Assembly: GCF_905220415.1 (NCBI RefSeq)
Contig: NC_059550.1
Span: 6,822,501-6,886,500 of the forward strand
Direction: 5' to 3'
DNA from: Colias croceus
Taxonomy: Eukaryota; Arthropoda; Insecta; Lepidoptera; Pieridae
DNA length: 64,000 nucleotides
Below, piece after piece: positions 1-11,146 of the stretch. The number at the start of each line of letters is the position of its first letter. Within the stretch, counting starts at the first letter, position 1. A program made the position numbers and the translations under genes. The notes beneath the pieces were generated by a model, which saw nothing but the letters and a program-made list of their open reading frames with translations, did not search any database and was not told the origin of the DNA.

Positions 1-1866
1 TTGATATGACTGTGATATTATAACACAGAAACTTATCTCTGTTTTGAGTTATGGCTACATAATATTTCCACAACAATAACATTCAAATAACGGTAATCGA
101 GACAAACCTGTTAAAGTATGAAATCCTCCCAAATGCTTCTCGCCAAGTTTCGTATCAGTCCTGAATAAAGATGAAGGGTCTTTATTTATGAACAGAACTT
201 GGGTAATTTGTTCTGGTCAACGATAACATGGGAAATATTTGTTCTTGGTCGTAATAATTAATAAAGGTATACCGTTGCAGGACGGGAAAAGGCTTTAGGC
301 TGTGTATTTAATTGTTTCCGCTAATACACGTTAATATAACACGATGTTTAAATAGGATATTAATAACGGGAGGTTCATATTTAATGTCGTTTGAAATGGT
401 GATTTAAATATATGTTTTGGTTCTATGAAGCTATAATTTCAAAGGCTGTATTAATGTTGATTTTATTATTTAACGATGTCCGTAAAACTTGTTTTTCTGT
501 TTCGTAATATATCTTACCGTTTTTCATTTGGATAGGACTATCTAAATGCGCAAGCGGTAAGAAGCTTTACATAGAAAATACCATGTATAATTTTTATTTG
601 TTTATTTTTAACACTGCTGTTTATAATGCATCTTGTCTTTACTAATGATACAAAGAGGCATTGTTCGTTTGTTTATATTAAACATAGTTAACTCCTATTA
701 ACAAAAGCTATTTTTATAATATAAAACCACGCTCGTGAGTGAAAAACTTGCTCAGCGTGTAAAGTTTGTTTTCGTGCATTCACCCTACCGCTTACTCCAC
801 TCAATAGCCGGATAATAAACTAATTTATCACATACCCATCCATGTGTGCTTCCCTTTATCTGTCATTTTAATTTTACTAAAGTCTATAGAACAAAGCCCA
901 TTGTGCTCGTATGGGGTGAGATAATTATCGACATGGAAATGTGAGAGGATTAAATGTGCTAATGAGATCGTTAACGAATATGCGTAATTGTTATAATATC
1001 TGTTAGCTTGAATGTATGCTAATTTGTAATAGAGCTTTCACATTATATTCAGATATATTATACGTACGTACGTGTATATTACGTACATCATATTATGTGA
1101 CCATGAAACCTGATTTGACTGTCCTCTTCGAATGGGTTGAAGTGGGTTCTTCTAAGTTTTATCCTCCTTGGAGGTATGCCAGTGTAAAATAAGTAGTAAA
1201 TTACTATCTAAGGCGTCGTATTAGGATATTGCGATGATAATAAAATAAACTAATAGAGTATAAACTGTTGTAATAAAACTTTTTTAGTTATCTGGTATTA
1301 CGTACATACCTATTATTGAGAAAAACATACCGTGTAATAAATACTTATTTATTATTATTATAACTGTAGGTATCTACCTAATACTTGAGTATAACACAGA
1401 ACGTGATAGTTATCTTCACAATAATAACTGTGTATTGAAACATAAAAGTAACTCGCTTAGAATTATTGAAATACCATTGTTATTAGTCAGCATAAATAAG
1501 TTGTACAATGCTGTATGACATAGTCAAAGAGTCTCAAACTTAAATTAAATGAATCATATTTATTGTCCTGAATCACAAATCTTATAAAATGAATCATTAG
1601 AAATGATAAAAAAAAAATAATTAATAAACCTTTTAAGTGTATTTAATAGGACCATCAAAATTTAAATTCAAGTATCATTAATTAATTTCCCTAGTTAGTG
1701 TGAGTATGTTTCAGCTAAAAGTGGGTCACAATTAAACTTTGTACATGAAATATTTATTATTAATTCAAGTAGGCTTCTCTTTGAAGCGCCTAGGTATGAA
1801 TCGAAATAACTACGAAGTTACGAACTACATTACACGAATAGGAGGAAAGTGGTAGAATGTAATTTT
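1..1866. other. AT-rich non-coding stretch
   Basis: No open frame with coding character, RNA gene or clear repeat is visible. There are only homopolymer and AT-rich tracts, and a short palindromic TACGTACGTA run near 1060. Confidence 0.6.
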
Positions 1867-1990
1867 GAAGTGAAGCTCCTTTAGACGCGTTGAGGGTAAA
1901 ATTTCAATGTCGCGTCATGGAAATACCGTCACGTCATGGAGTAGGCGACGATTATGGTATATTTGAATTTTGCCAAAGAAGTTTCACTTC
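1867..1990. repeat. Short element with imperfect inverted ends
   Basis: The left end GAAGTGAAGCTCCTTTA (1867-1883) is an imperfect inverted match of the right end AAAGAAGTTTCACTTC (about 1974-1990). The interior is more GC-rich than its flanks and contains the direct repeat CGTCATGGA. It resembles a small inverted-repeat element. No target duplication was identified, so the exact borders are uncertain. Confidence 0.35.
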
Positions 1991-2060
1991 TGTCTTATGC
2001 TCTCGGCACAGACGAGTCGGTTAGGTACGACAAAACCTATAATTAACGTATAACGTAGAA

Positions 2061-2085
2061 TAAATAAATAAATAAATAAATAAAT
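2061..2085. repeat. (TAAA)n microsatellite
   Basis: Six uninterrupted TAAA units. Confidence 0.9.
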
Positions 2086-2149
2086 GTATTAGCACACTAA
2101 TGCTGTATAATTTTATTATCTGTGCTATTATACGTTAACATCAATTTTT

Positions 2150-2396
2150 AACCGACTTCAAAAAAAAGGAGGAGGTTATCAATTCGGCCGGTATATATAT
2201 ATTTTTTTTATGTATGTACAGCGATTACTCCGAGGTTTCTGAACCGATTTACGTGATTATTTTTGTGTTCGATGCGGGATAGTGTCGAATTGGTCCCATA
2301 AAAATTTTATTCGAATAGGCCCAGTAGTTTTTATTTTATGAGCATTTTTGTCTGTAGGTATTTGTAAATTTTGCAAGTGCAAGTTTGAAGTCGGTT
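2150..2396. mobile_element. Non-autonomous TIR element, AACCGACTTCAAA family
   Basis: AACCGACTTCAAA at 2150-2162 is an exact inverted copy of TTTGAAGTCGGTT at 2384-2396, giving a 247-bp element with 13-bp perfect terminal inverted repeats. There is no coding capacity. The 'accgacttcaaaaa-ggaggaggtt' opening is a family I recall as very common in moths and butterflies. A target duplication is not obvious because both flanks are T-rich. Confidence 0.7.
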
Positions 2397-2705
2397 GTTT
2401 TTAACGCAGTTATCACTTGTCCAATGCAAGGAAGGGTAAATAAGAAAAGCTGTTGAATAAATGCTGATCATCTTATTACTCGTAAAGAAAATAGCAATAA
2501 CAAAGACCTAAAAAATATTTGCCATATTACAAAAATACTCAACTCTTAAAGTATAAAATTATTAGTTATAAATGCCCAAGAAATAACATTACAACTCCCA
2601 GAGTAAATGGAGTGACTTAAGCAATGCGTTGACGTAGGTAACCTTTATAGGTATAAGTATATTAAGAAGAGCTGGAACGTCAACACATTTACACATTGCA
2701 CATGT
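2397..2705. other. Unannotated AT-rich spacer
   Basis: Nothing recognisable is seen between the two inverted-repeat elements. Confidence 0.5.
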
Positions 2706-2930
2706 TAGGCCGGGAGATACTGACACAAAATTTCGAGTCATTTGTAACAGGATGGCGGTCTAGAGGGGTCTTACTTATCCGACGAGTGTGACTTACGCCC
2801 ACGCGACTAGTCCGCCGGTACCAGCGTTCTGACCATCATTTTTCTTTTTGTCATTGCGTAATAAGACCTCTGTAGAACCGCCATTCTGTTACAAATGACC
2901 CGAAATTTTGTGTCAGTATCTCCCGGCCTA
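2706..2930. mobile_element. MITE with 54-bp terminal inverted repeats, TA ends
   Basis: The first 54 bases (2706-2759) and the reverse complement of the last 54 (2877-2930) agree at 52 positions; the mismatches are one A/G and one G/A. The ends read TAGGCCGGGAG... and ...CTCCCGGCCTA. If the outer TA is the target duplication, the element proper begins GGCCGGGAG, as in Tc1/mariner-type non-autonomous elements. The interior is about 117 bp, has no open frame, and is more GC-rich than its surroundings. Confidence 0.85.
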
Positions 2931-4386
2931 TGTATGTGTCATATTTTGCAATTGTTTATAAATACAGAGTGATGTTATTGGTGTAGTACGAATATCTAAA
3001 AATCTATGAAGAATTTTGTGATACAGTAAATGGAAGAATTATAGACTATTTTACAGTATTTAATAAAATCATTTAATTTTTTGTTCATTTTCATTAGAAA
3101 TGTCAATTTTTCTCACCAAGGTGGAAATTTGGATGATAAGGATCTTGTTAGAAAAATATACATTTTGACTAAAATCGGCATTTTTTTTTTCAAAAATCAA
3201 ATTACTAATTAATAATCAGAGTTATCACCATTTACATTAATTTACAAACGATATCGGTTGTTCTTACTTAAAATTGAATACCAATGTCTTATAGCGGTAT
3301 GTGTTCTTTGGAAGTGTTCGTAAAGTTGTTGATCCGTAATTAAATTTTGCGGAAAATCTTTTAGAGCTTTTAAAACCAATAGTGTGAAAATTATACAATA
3401 AACATGTAACACGTATTTGTTAGCGCGTATTGGTAGGTATTACGTACTTACTACAAATATAATATTTCTTAGATATTTTTACTCGACCAAAGTCAGGACA
3501 AGACTGCTCCGCAACTGCAGAAGACGTCCGTCATTTAAATCATTATCAAAACAACCATCCGTGTGTTGGGACTTGGGAGTGAGCGCACGTGTTATTTGTA
3601 TTGTTTTTATGACCTGAAATTTAATTATTATTTGATAATTGAATGATTATTAATACTTTTATCCAATTGATTATTTTTAGAATAAATAATTAAGTTCATC
3701 AATTGATTTACTTTTAAATTATAATTTTACAGGTAAATTATGAGAGCTTTCATAATTATATTTGCATATATTTATCTACAACGCACCCATTTTACAATTC
3801 AAGTCTAAAATGAAACTAGAGTCGCATTTATTTTTGAACATACTGTAACTCATCTGTAAGTGAAATTGCATAAGTGTGAGTACTGTGAACATGCCAGCTT
3901 TCCTTAATTGATGATATAAACTTTATTGTATGGTGTGCCTTCAGAGTGGGCATAAAGTCAGAGAATTTCTAAAGTTATGGGCCCCGCCCTAGCGCGCCAT
4001 GCCGCGCGCAATCATTCTTCCATCATACACGGCTCACCGTACTTACGTAAAGTTCATCGGACGCTAAATTAAACACAATATTCTTCGCGCGTTCAACGCG
4101 TATTTTCGGTAGTTAGTATACAGTGAAGTTGAAATCATGGCAAATTATGTAATATGATAATTTATTATTATTTTTTAATTTTTATTTATAACTATTGATA
4201 ATAATCTATACGTATATAATAAAACAGTAAAAAAAGTGTATACGTATGTAATATATTCAAAAAAACGATATTAGGGATAGAGCACGAATCCGTAAAAAAT
4301 TCTGTCTGTTTGTTTATGTCTGTTTGTTTGTATGATTTGAATGAATGTTAAATTGTTGTGTTTATACTTTATATTATATTTATTAT
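2931..4386. other. Non-coding stretch with a GC-rich patch
   Basis: Mostly AT-rich with nothing recognisable. A GC-rich patch at about 3978-4110 (GCGCGCC, GCCGCGCGC, CGCGCGTTCAACGCG) stands out. No promoter motif pair or supported exon was found in it. Confidence 0.45.
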
Positions 4387-4604
4387 ATACTAGCTTTCCG
4401 CCCGCGGCATCGCCCGCGCAGTCAAAGAAAAACCCGCATAATTCCCGTTCCCGTGGGATTTCCGGGATAAAACCTATCCTATGTCCTTTCTCGGGTATCA
4501 AAATATCTCTATACCAAATTTTATGCAAATTGGTTCAGTAGGCGTGATTGAGAGTTACTTTCACATTTACAATATTAGTACAATATTAGTATAATATTAG
4601 TACA
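4387..4604 (+). repeat. Interspersed repeat, CTAGC...CCGCCCGCGG type
   Basis: It opens ATACTAGCTTTCCGCCCGCGG and contains CCCGTGGGATTTCCGGGAT and CCTATGTCCTTTCTCGGGTA. It ends in a degenerate run of AATATTAGTA units (about 4572-4604). The second half matches the repeats at 6782, 44338 and 45798, while the first half matches the copy at 25899, so it looks like a mosaic or subfamily member. It lacks the GACA microsatellite. Confidence 0.7.
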
Positions 4605-5324
4605 AGGTAAATTAGCTTGGAGAAATATTTGCATATCTAGTGGTGTGTATATTACTCAGATCTTAGAGCGCGTTTCCACTATAACGTTCAGGCCTATACA
4701 AAAATGTTTCGATATCCTTACATTACTATTTAATTTTATACTTATTCCTAGCAACACTCTGATTTTTGTTTTCAATAAAAACAAGTTTTTATTTGAAAGA
4801 AAATGGTTTTGACTTTATAAAAAAAAAATAATTATCATTCAATTTCACGTTCTTGAGCAAACGACAAAACGACTACCGTGAAACAATAAAATATCGTGTC
4901 CATAATAATTTGTTTCGTTATTAATATTTGACCGTAATAATTACGAAACAAAACAAATAAATAAATCGTCACTTGATAGTTGAAAGTGGAAACACGCACA
5001 AAACCAGAATAAACCAGTTTACGCTGTCCGCAGGTACCACGTGCAGTCCGTGAGTCGCTTGGTACCGTTAGAACATAAAGCACACATTTCATTCAAAAGT
5101 TATAATTATTACGTAATTGTTAAATTTTGTATTTGTTGATTGTTGTTATTATTTGTTATTATTGTTATAATATTTGTTGAAGTGTTTAATTTGTGTGTAA
5201 GTGTTGTAACTTTATATTGTTAATTGTTAATGTAAAAGTTATACGTATGTTAAATGTGCAAATATTAAAATAAAGTTTCATCTTTTTCAGAGGAGAAACA
5301 CATATAGTTTAATTTAAAATCCCA
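4605..5324. other. AT-rich spacer
   Basis: Small chance open frames exist on both strands, but no splice signals, composition shift or recognisable protein supports them. Confidence 0.5.
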
Positions 5325-5328
5325 TATA

Positions 5329-5741
5329 CAGGGTTATTTGTAAAACACCGGCAACCTCGCAGGACAAGATAGCTAACATCATAAGTAACATTTGTTCTAC
5401 GACTTTTGGCTGTTGGCATAACGAAATAAATTATTTTTAAATGATTTTTTAAGCTTTTATTGTACTCTCCTAACGTTTGTAAGTCTATGTTCTACTCATC
5501 ATCGAAAGGACAACCGCGACGCGACGCCCCCTTTCCCCTCCCGTTCGCTTCTTGTTTACGTAATTTTTGTGATGCGCGTAGAGTTTATAATATTCAAACG
5601 GAAAATGAAATGAACATTTATTTTTTTATGAAAATAAAATCTAACAAAATATCAAAAGTCGTAGAACAATTATTAATGTTGTTACTTATGATCTAAGGTA
5701 TCTTGTCCTGCGAGGTTGCTGGTGTTTTACAAGTAACCCTG
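5329..5741. mobile_element. MITE with long (about 80-90 bp) inverted ends, TATA duplication
   Basis: The left arm 5329-5408 and the right arm (about 5653-5741) are near-complementary. The outer 43 positions match with two differences (both begin CAGGGTTA when read inward). After a short diverged patch the match resumes in ATCATAAGTAACA and TTGTTCTACGACTTTTG. The element is bounded by TATA at 5325-5328 and 5742-5745, a plausible 4-bp target duplication. The 413-bp element has a GC-rich core (about 5515-5560) and no credible gene. Confidence 0.85.
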
Positions 5742-5865
5742 TATATATAATAAAAACTAAAAATAAAATGTTGTTTTTTTTATTTGCTGACCATACACTA
5801 CTACAAACGCAAAAATTTAGCAAAATTAGAAAATCCCCGAATTTGCATTCGCGAGTGTATTCATA

Positions 5866-6273
5866 CTTAGGGTTGCCAAACAGTATTCTACTGTTTTTCA
5901 CTAAATTATACTTTTTACTGTTTAACAAATAAAAAGTATTTATACAAAAGACTGTTTTCAGCATAAAAGTGCAAACACATAATATAGACAGTAAAATGTG
6001 TTACATTTAGACGCTCACAATTTTTTTTTATTTAGTCAGAGGGCACACACTACAATAAATACTGTTTGTTTTGCTAAAATACTGTTTAATATTTTTTTTT
6101 TACACGGTCGTAAGAGACGCCATGGACAGAGACCGGTGGAGGCAAATCATCCGCTCCAGATGCAACCCTGATGCTGACCACGATCCTCAGACATGAGGGA
6201 CCGACAAGAGAGAGAGAGAGACCTGAATAATGAATATACGTACTTTATTTCTTGTAAAAAAAGTTGGCAACCC
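5866..6273 (+). mobile_element. Non-autonomous hAT-like element with 8-bp target duplication
   Basis: TATTCATA occurs immediately outside both ends (5858-5865 and 6274-6281). The inner ends carry inverted GGGTTGCCAA (left, about 5870) and TTGGCAACCC (right, 6264-6273). An 8-bp duplication with short inverted ends starting near (C)AGGGTTGCC is the hallmark of hAT transposons. The element has no transposase. Inside are scattered ACTGTTT words, a retrotransposon C-terminal remnant (6107-6196) and a (GA)n run (about 6208-6221). Confidence 0.75.
6107..6196 (+). pseudogene. Non-LTR ORF2 C-terminal remnant
   Basis: A 29-codon open stretch ends in TGA and reads VVRDAMDRDRWRQIIRSRC then NPDADHDPQT. 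The pattern 'A-x-DR-x-RW-R-x-x-I/L-R-x-x-x-x-P' just before a stop is the usual C-terminus of RTE/L1-type non-LTR polyproteins. Nothing upstream in this frame is recognisable, so it is a short 3' relic now lying inside the hAT-like element. A chance match is possible given its length. Confidence 0.5.
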
Positions 6274-6281
6274 TATTCATA

Positions 6282-6534
6282 GTGTTTGTTTATAATATAG
6301 GAGTGGCAAGGTCGCCGTCGCGTCGCGCGCAATTGCTGCTATCACCGTCGCTTGAAACCGGCGCTCCAAAAATGGATATTCCATCTTTTGATTCACGCGC
6401 AGGACTGTCGCGAAATTTCTCTTATTGGATTTCGTATGTAGGCATTGTACTGAATGTTGTTTCATATGAGCGCAATCGAGAGCGCTCCGTTTCGCGTGTT
6501 ACTTATGAATGATATAATTATGTATTTTATTTGT
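6282..6534. other. GC-elevated stretch, unassigned
   Basis: 6300-6500 is richer in CG words (GTCGCCGTCGCGTCGCGCGC) than its flanks and is open in one plus frame for 82 codons. No splice sites or recognisable residues were found. It could be an old exon or repeat core; I do not assign it. Confidence 0.3.
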
Positions 6535-6715
6535 AACGTAGTCTCATGTAGAGAAAACGTACATATTTACGTTTTCTCTACATGAGAACCATCCTTCATC
6601 CTTCAAGGGATACAATAACAAAAGAATTATCGAAATCGGTTCAGCCGTTCACACGTGATACCGTGACAACGCGAAACGGGTTTCATTTTTATATATACAA
6701 ATATTTAGATGAGTA
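6535..6715 (+). repeat. Truncated interspersed repeat beginning with a perfect 20-bp hairpin
   Basis: From ACGTTTTCTCTACATGAGAACC onward (about 6569) this matches the repeat at 12357-12530: GAATTATCGAAATCGG, CAGCCGTTC and a TTTTTATATAT end. Instead of the usual GC-rich head it starts with a 20-bp perfect inverted repeat (6542-6561 versus 6568-6587, 6-nt loop), so its own junction sequence has been duplicated in inverse orientation. Confidence 0.7.
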
Positions 6716-6781
6716 AAGTTACTTATTTTATTTAATTTTACGATAGATTTCAAATAATGAGCAGGTATAACTTTATAATTT

Positions 6782-6960
6782 ACTAGAGGTCCGCCCCGGC
6801 TTCGCCCGTGGTACATATGTATTTCGCAATAAAAAGTAGCCTATGTCCTTTCTCGGGTATCAAAATATCTCCATACCAAATTTCATGCAAATTGGTTCAG
6901 TAGTTTAGGCGTGATTGAGTAACAGACAGACAGACAGAGTTATATTATATATATTATAAT
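6782..6960 (+). repeat. Interspersed repeat with (GACA)n tail
   Basis: It begins TACTAGAGGTCCGCCCCGGC, then GCCTATGTCCTTTCTCGGGT, GCAAATTGGTTCAGTAGTTT, (CAGA)n and GAGTTA. It is the same family as 22951 (minus), 44338 and 45798. It resembles the lepidopteran small repeats described as carrying (GTCY)n microsatellites. No coding sequence. Confidence 0.75.
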
Positions 6961-7277
6961 TATTTATGGGAGTTCACTGCACCAGTGATTATTATAATAC
7001 AGATTGTGAATATATTATATTATATTATATATCTACTATTCACAACCTATTTACGTTATTTACTGGAACAACCATAGGAATCTACAAATAGGTAGTAGGT
7101 AATCATAGTAGTAATGGTAATAAGTAATCAATAAAAAAATATACTAGGTACATATAAATCTTTCTTGATTTTATTGATGTAACACTATGAATGAAATATT
7201 TGTATCCATATAATATATACCTATATATAATATGTTTGTATACCTAAGATCGTCGCGTCAATACTCAGCCCACGGAA

Positions 7278-7305
7278 ACGAATTTATGCATTTGCATAAA
7301 TTCGT
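7278..7305. repeat. Perfect 13-bp hairpin, TT loop
   Basis: ACGAATTTATGCA is followed by TT and its exact reverse complement. The arms contain ATGCA, and the centre reads ATGCATTTGCAT, including ATTTGCAT, the POU octamer in reverse. Confidence 0.85.
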
Positions 7306-7315
7306 GTGAGTGTGA

Positions 7316-7345
7316 TTAGATATTACATATTTATGTAATATCTAA
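7316..7345. repeat. Perfect 14-bp hairpin, TT loop, adjacent to the previous one
   Basis: TTAGATATTACATA, TT, then the exact reverse complement. It starts 11 bases after the previous hairpin, with unrelated arm sequence but nearly the same arm length and the same loop. Confidence 0.85.
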
Positions 7346-10300
7346 ACTCACCTGCATAAAGTTTCTGAAATGAATCGAAAGTCGTATTTTTTATTAATAC
7401 ATATTAATAAATAATAATTATTATTATTTATTATAAATAATAATTAGGTATTTATTAATATGATTACAATACTATACTTATCTTCGAAAATTAGTTAGAT
7501 ATCATTTAAATATGAATCTCTTTTAGTTCTCGTTTCTGAAGTTTCAATGTTCTTTTGTTGTTTACCATTTTCAAAAAAACAATATTGAAACAATATTATT
7601 AAAAAATCGGCGCGCGGCACAGCAATTTAAGCATGGTCTACTCGTCTCAACGGAGCGATAGCGTCTGATGTATGAAATAGAATTATGTTTGAAGCTCCTA
7701 GAACGTGCGATGCAAGATGATTTCTTGCGTAATTAAAAATATAGTAAGCGCCAAAAGTGTTTTATCGTGATTAAATCATAACAAAAAGTAATTAGACAAA
7801 AGTGGTATAACAAAGTTCTCACAAATGTTTCAATATAATTGTTTATGAAAAAAATAACATAATAGGCATAACCATGTCAAGTAAAAAACGTCAAAGTGTG
7901 AAATTTAGAGGTAACTTCGTGAATTATTTCTATCGAGTCAATTTCAATATTTTATGTTTTTGATCAAACAGGATAATCGAAAATATCATCAAGTTTTACA
8001 TATATTTTATTTTTTATATTTGGTCTTGAATATTACACGTACCAACTAAATGTTGATTGGTGATTTGACTTTAGTCGCGTTCTTCATTATCGCGTATTCA
8101 TATTTGTGAATGAAAGATATTATGAATAGCCAACAAAATTAAGCCCTGAATGTTTGTGACACTTGTAATTTGGACAAAACCACGATAATTTTAACTCCAA
8201 ATTAATGTTATAAGACATGTGACGTACCTATAACTATAAATTTGTGGATATATAGGTAACTGTTTTCCCGTTATCTCCTAAAGCCTACTAAGCCAACTAA
8301 ATTCTCCTAAAGCGTACCTACTAAAATTCTACTAAGAAACAAATGTTGTGAATAGGCCCTGTATTTTTTTCTTTCAATTGCATCTAATTAAAATAAATTA
8401 CTATTCTCGAAAGAATAGGTTGGGTGACAGCATAAAAATGATACTAATTCTCTGTTCATATGAGAATGCAAAAGGAATGCAATCACAGAATGCAATCACC
8501 TGATCGTGAATATTAATTCTAATAGAGCAAACATAAACTTACCCGTGCTTCTAAATATTTAACACGTAGCAAATATATAGAACTTCGAGTTTAACCGATC
8601 TTAAAACTGTGAACGTAGGCGAGTTATTAAGTTCTGCATAATGCACCTCTTTTAAGCATTTTCTGTACCGTTTTCGTGCTTCTAAAATGCAAAACGTGTC
8701 ACTGAAAGTCACCTAGATACATAATGATTCAAGTCATTTTTTGCTCGTGAATTCTTAGTCGATTTTAACGTTGAAGCTCGTTCGTTGCATAACTATATTG
8801 CATACTTGGAAAATATGAAAAATAAATGATTCTGTGAATGCAAAAAAAAAAACAACATAACATGGCAATAAGCGTAAATTTGTGATACAATATTAGGAAC
8901 CTTATATTTAAGTTTTCTTAACCGATGATAATTAAAAATACTAAAAATACGCGACACAATTACGATTGATGGTTACGGATGCTTACGGTGCATTTTCCGT
9001 TCGCACCTCACCTATCATGTTTTTTGTATGGTACCTACCAATCCTACCATGATAGTTTCAAAAAGAATTCGTAAAGAACATGGTTATATTATTCATTAAA
9101 TACAAATAGCGACATTAAATAGCGAAGTTTGGTAGTGTTGGCAGTATTGAAGACGATTAAAGAATTTAATGGAATTTATTTAATAGGATTAAGGACTGTA
9201 ATAATCTTCGCTTGTCCCCAATCAGATGAAGCCTATATTAATTCTTTGTATTTGCTGACGCGATTTTAAAATATGAGATACCTAAATAACAGTAACAAAA
9301 AGGACCATGCCATATTTCATTGAAGCAGTTCGAACGTCCTGGACTATTATCCAAGCCATTTCCCCGTCCCACCCAATCCGCCTCCGTATATTAATAAACT
9401 CTAAACATAGGACAGATGGTAGCCAGAGACAGATCATGTCCACGATTTATATAAACAACGTTTAATTGCCAGTTCTAGGTACCTTCCGCCCACGTGCTCG
9501 TGTCACTTCGGGAAACTGGCACGCGACTTAACATTTACTTTGGTAATTAATACAACTGTTTAATTGCTCTGTGCTTATTCATTTGTTTAAATTCTTCGGT
9601 TTATGACGTTGAGGTAACGGAAGCTGTTATTGTATTCGTACGGGATTTGTGAGCTAAGATAATAAGAGTTTTTGTCAAATCAAAACGGTCTTTTAGATAT
9701 TTTTGATGTCATTTTTAGTAATCAATTTTGTTTACAATTTCCAATGGTATTTAAAAAATACCACACAATTGACATGACTGAAATAATTCTCTAACCTGTT
9801 AGCAATATTAACAGTTATAAATTAATTTATTACGACAATAACTCTCTGGATATAATTTCATAAGAAAATTAATATTTTTATTGCATCTCGGTTGTTTGTA
9901 AAATTACTGAGCGGCATCTTAACCAATTACAACGTTTTAGCGATTTTACGCTCGTCTTCATGCTGAATTAATTAAAAACAATGAAGAACTAAGAACACAT
10001 AGACAGCACCAATACAAAATTATTGTATGCCATAATATTCATATTTTGTGTTAGGTAGGTAAAAACCGTAAGCAAAATTTCGTGTAGGTTGCGAAATTAT
10101 ATTTTTCACTTTTTAATCGCTAAACTTAGATTTATATTTAATCTCGCTAATATATTTTCGGGCAATGTATCAGAATTAAAAACGAAGATTCTATTTGACT
10201 AAGTTACTAAGCCTTCACCGACCCAAATTCGAGCTAATTAACGAAAAAAGAGCATTCTATATTTAGCTAGGTCTTCGCTTAATGTCTATAGCAAAGTGAA

Positions 10301-10980
10301 GAGCGGTGTAGATATTAATTATGCAGAATCATTGGTATACTCTAATGCACCAATATGTATTCATAGCCAAGGCTTCATTAGTCAGTCAGGAACCCTCAGG
10401 TGCCTCAGGACTGATACAATTTTCATTAGGTGCTCTAACTAAAGAATAAAGTGATTTTATACTGTTGAGACTTTGTTCAAAATGACCCTAGAGGGCGCTG
10501 TTTCAAACTTTTTCCTAATTTGGAATTGTTTTAGGAATTAATTAATCTTTTACTTTTACATGTTTTACAACAACGAGGTTTAAGAAGAGAGAAAAATACA
10601 CATCTTATGAATTCTATGCAAATCTTTTAATTCAATCATTAATTAGTAAAATAAGTAGGTATCTATTTCTGTTAAATATCTTCGTTTTAATAGCTTAAAA
10701 AATTAATATTTTTAATAACTAATATTCATAGGAAGGTAAAAAAGACTTTTGTTTTTGTTAAAATATAGAAGTTGTTACGAATGGATAAGTATCTATGCGT
10801 TACGACCACTTACGACAACATAATAATTTAACCTTTGCAGATTAAGAAACGTGAATAATGTTTAAAGCAATTTAGTTTTGCAACATCGTTAAATGTAATG
10901 TATCTCTTTTGTAGATAGAAAATTAAATCACTCAAATTGGTTATAAGAAAATACCTAATTACATAATTTGTAATATGTAT
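7346..10980. other. Long AT-rich non-coding stretch
   Basis: An extremely AT-rich palindromic tract (AATAATAATTATTATTATTT) sits at about 7400-7445, and a direct repeat CTCCTAAAG occurs at about 8275 and 8303. Nothing else was recognised. Confidence 0.5.
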
Positions 10981-10984
10981 ATAA

Positions 10985-11146
10985 AATTCTCGTGTCACAG
11001 TTTTCGTTGCCATAGGTACTCCTCCGAAACGGCTTGACCGATTTTGATGAAATTTTTTGTGCATATCGGGTAAGTCTGAGAATCGGCCAACATGTATTTT
11101 TCATATATTCCACGGGCGAAGCCAGGGCGGACCGCTAGTATAGTAT
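10985..11146 (-). repeat. Interspersed repeat, minus orientation
   Basis: Read on the minus strand it opens CTAGCGGTCCGCCC and GGCTTCGCCCGTGG, then CCGATTCTCAGACTTACCCG and CAAGCCGTTTCGGAGGAG. Its head is shared with the other CTAGCGGTCC repeats, but the body belongs to a different subfamily and lacks the microsatellite. Confidence 0.6.

Noticed and set aside
5460..5696. 78-codon open frame
   Set aside because: Lies wholly within the fold-back element 5329-5741; its end is the element's right arm.
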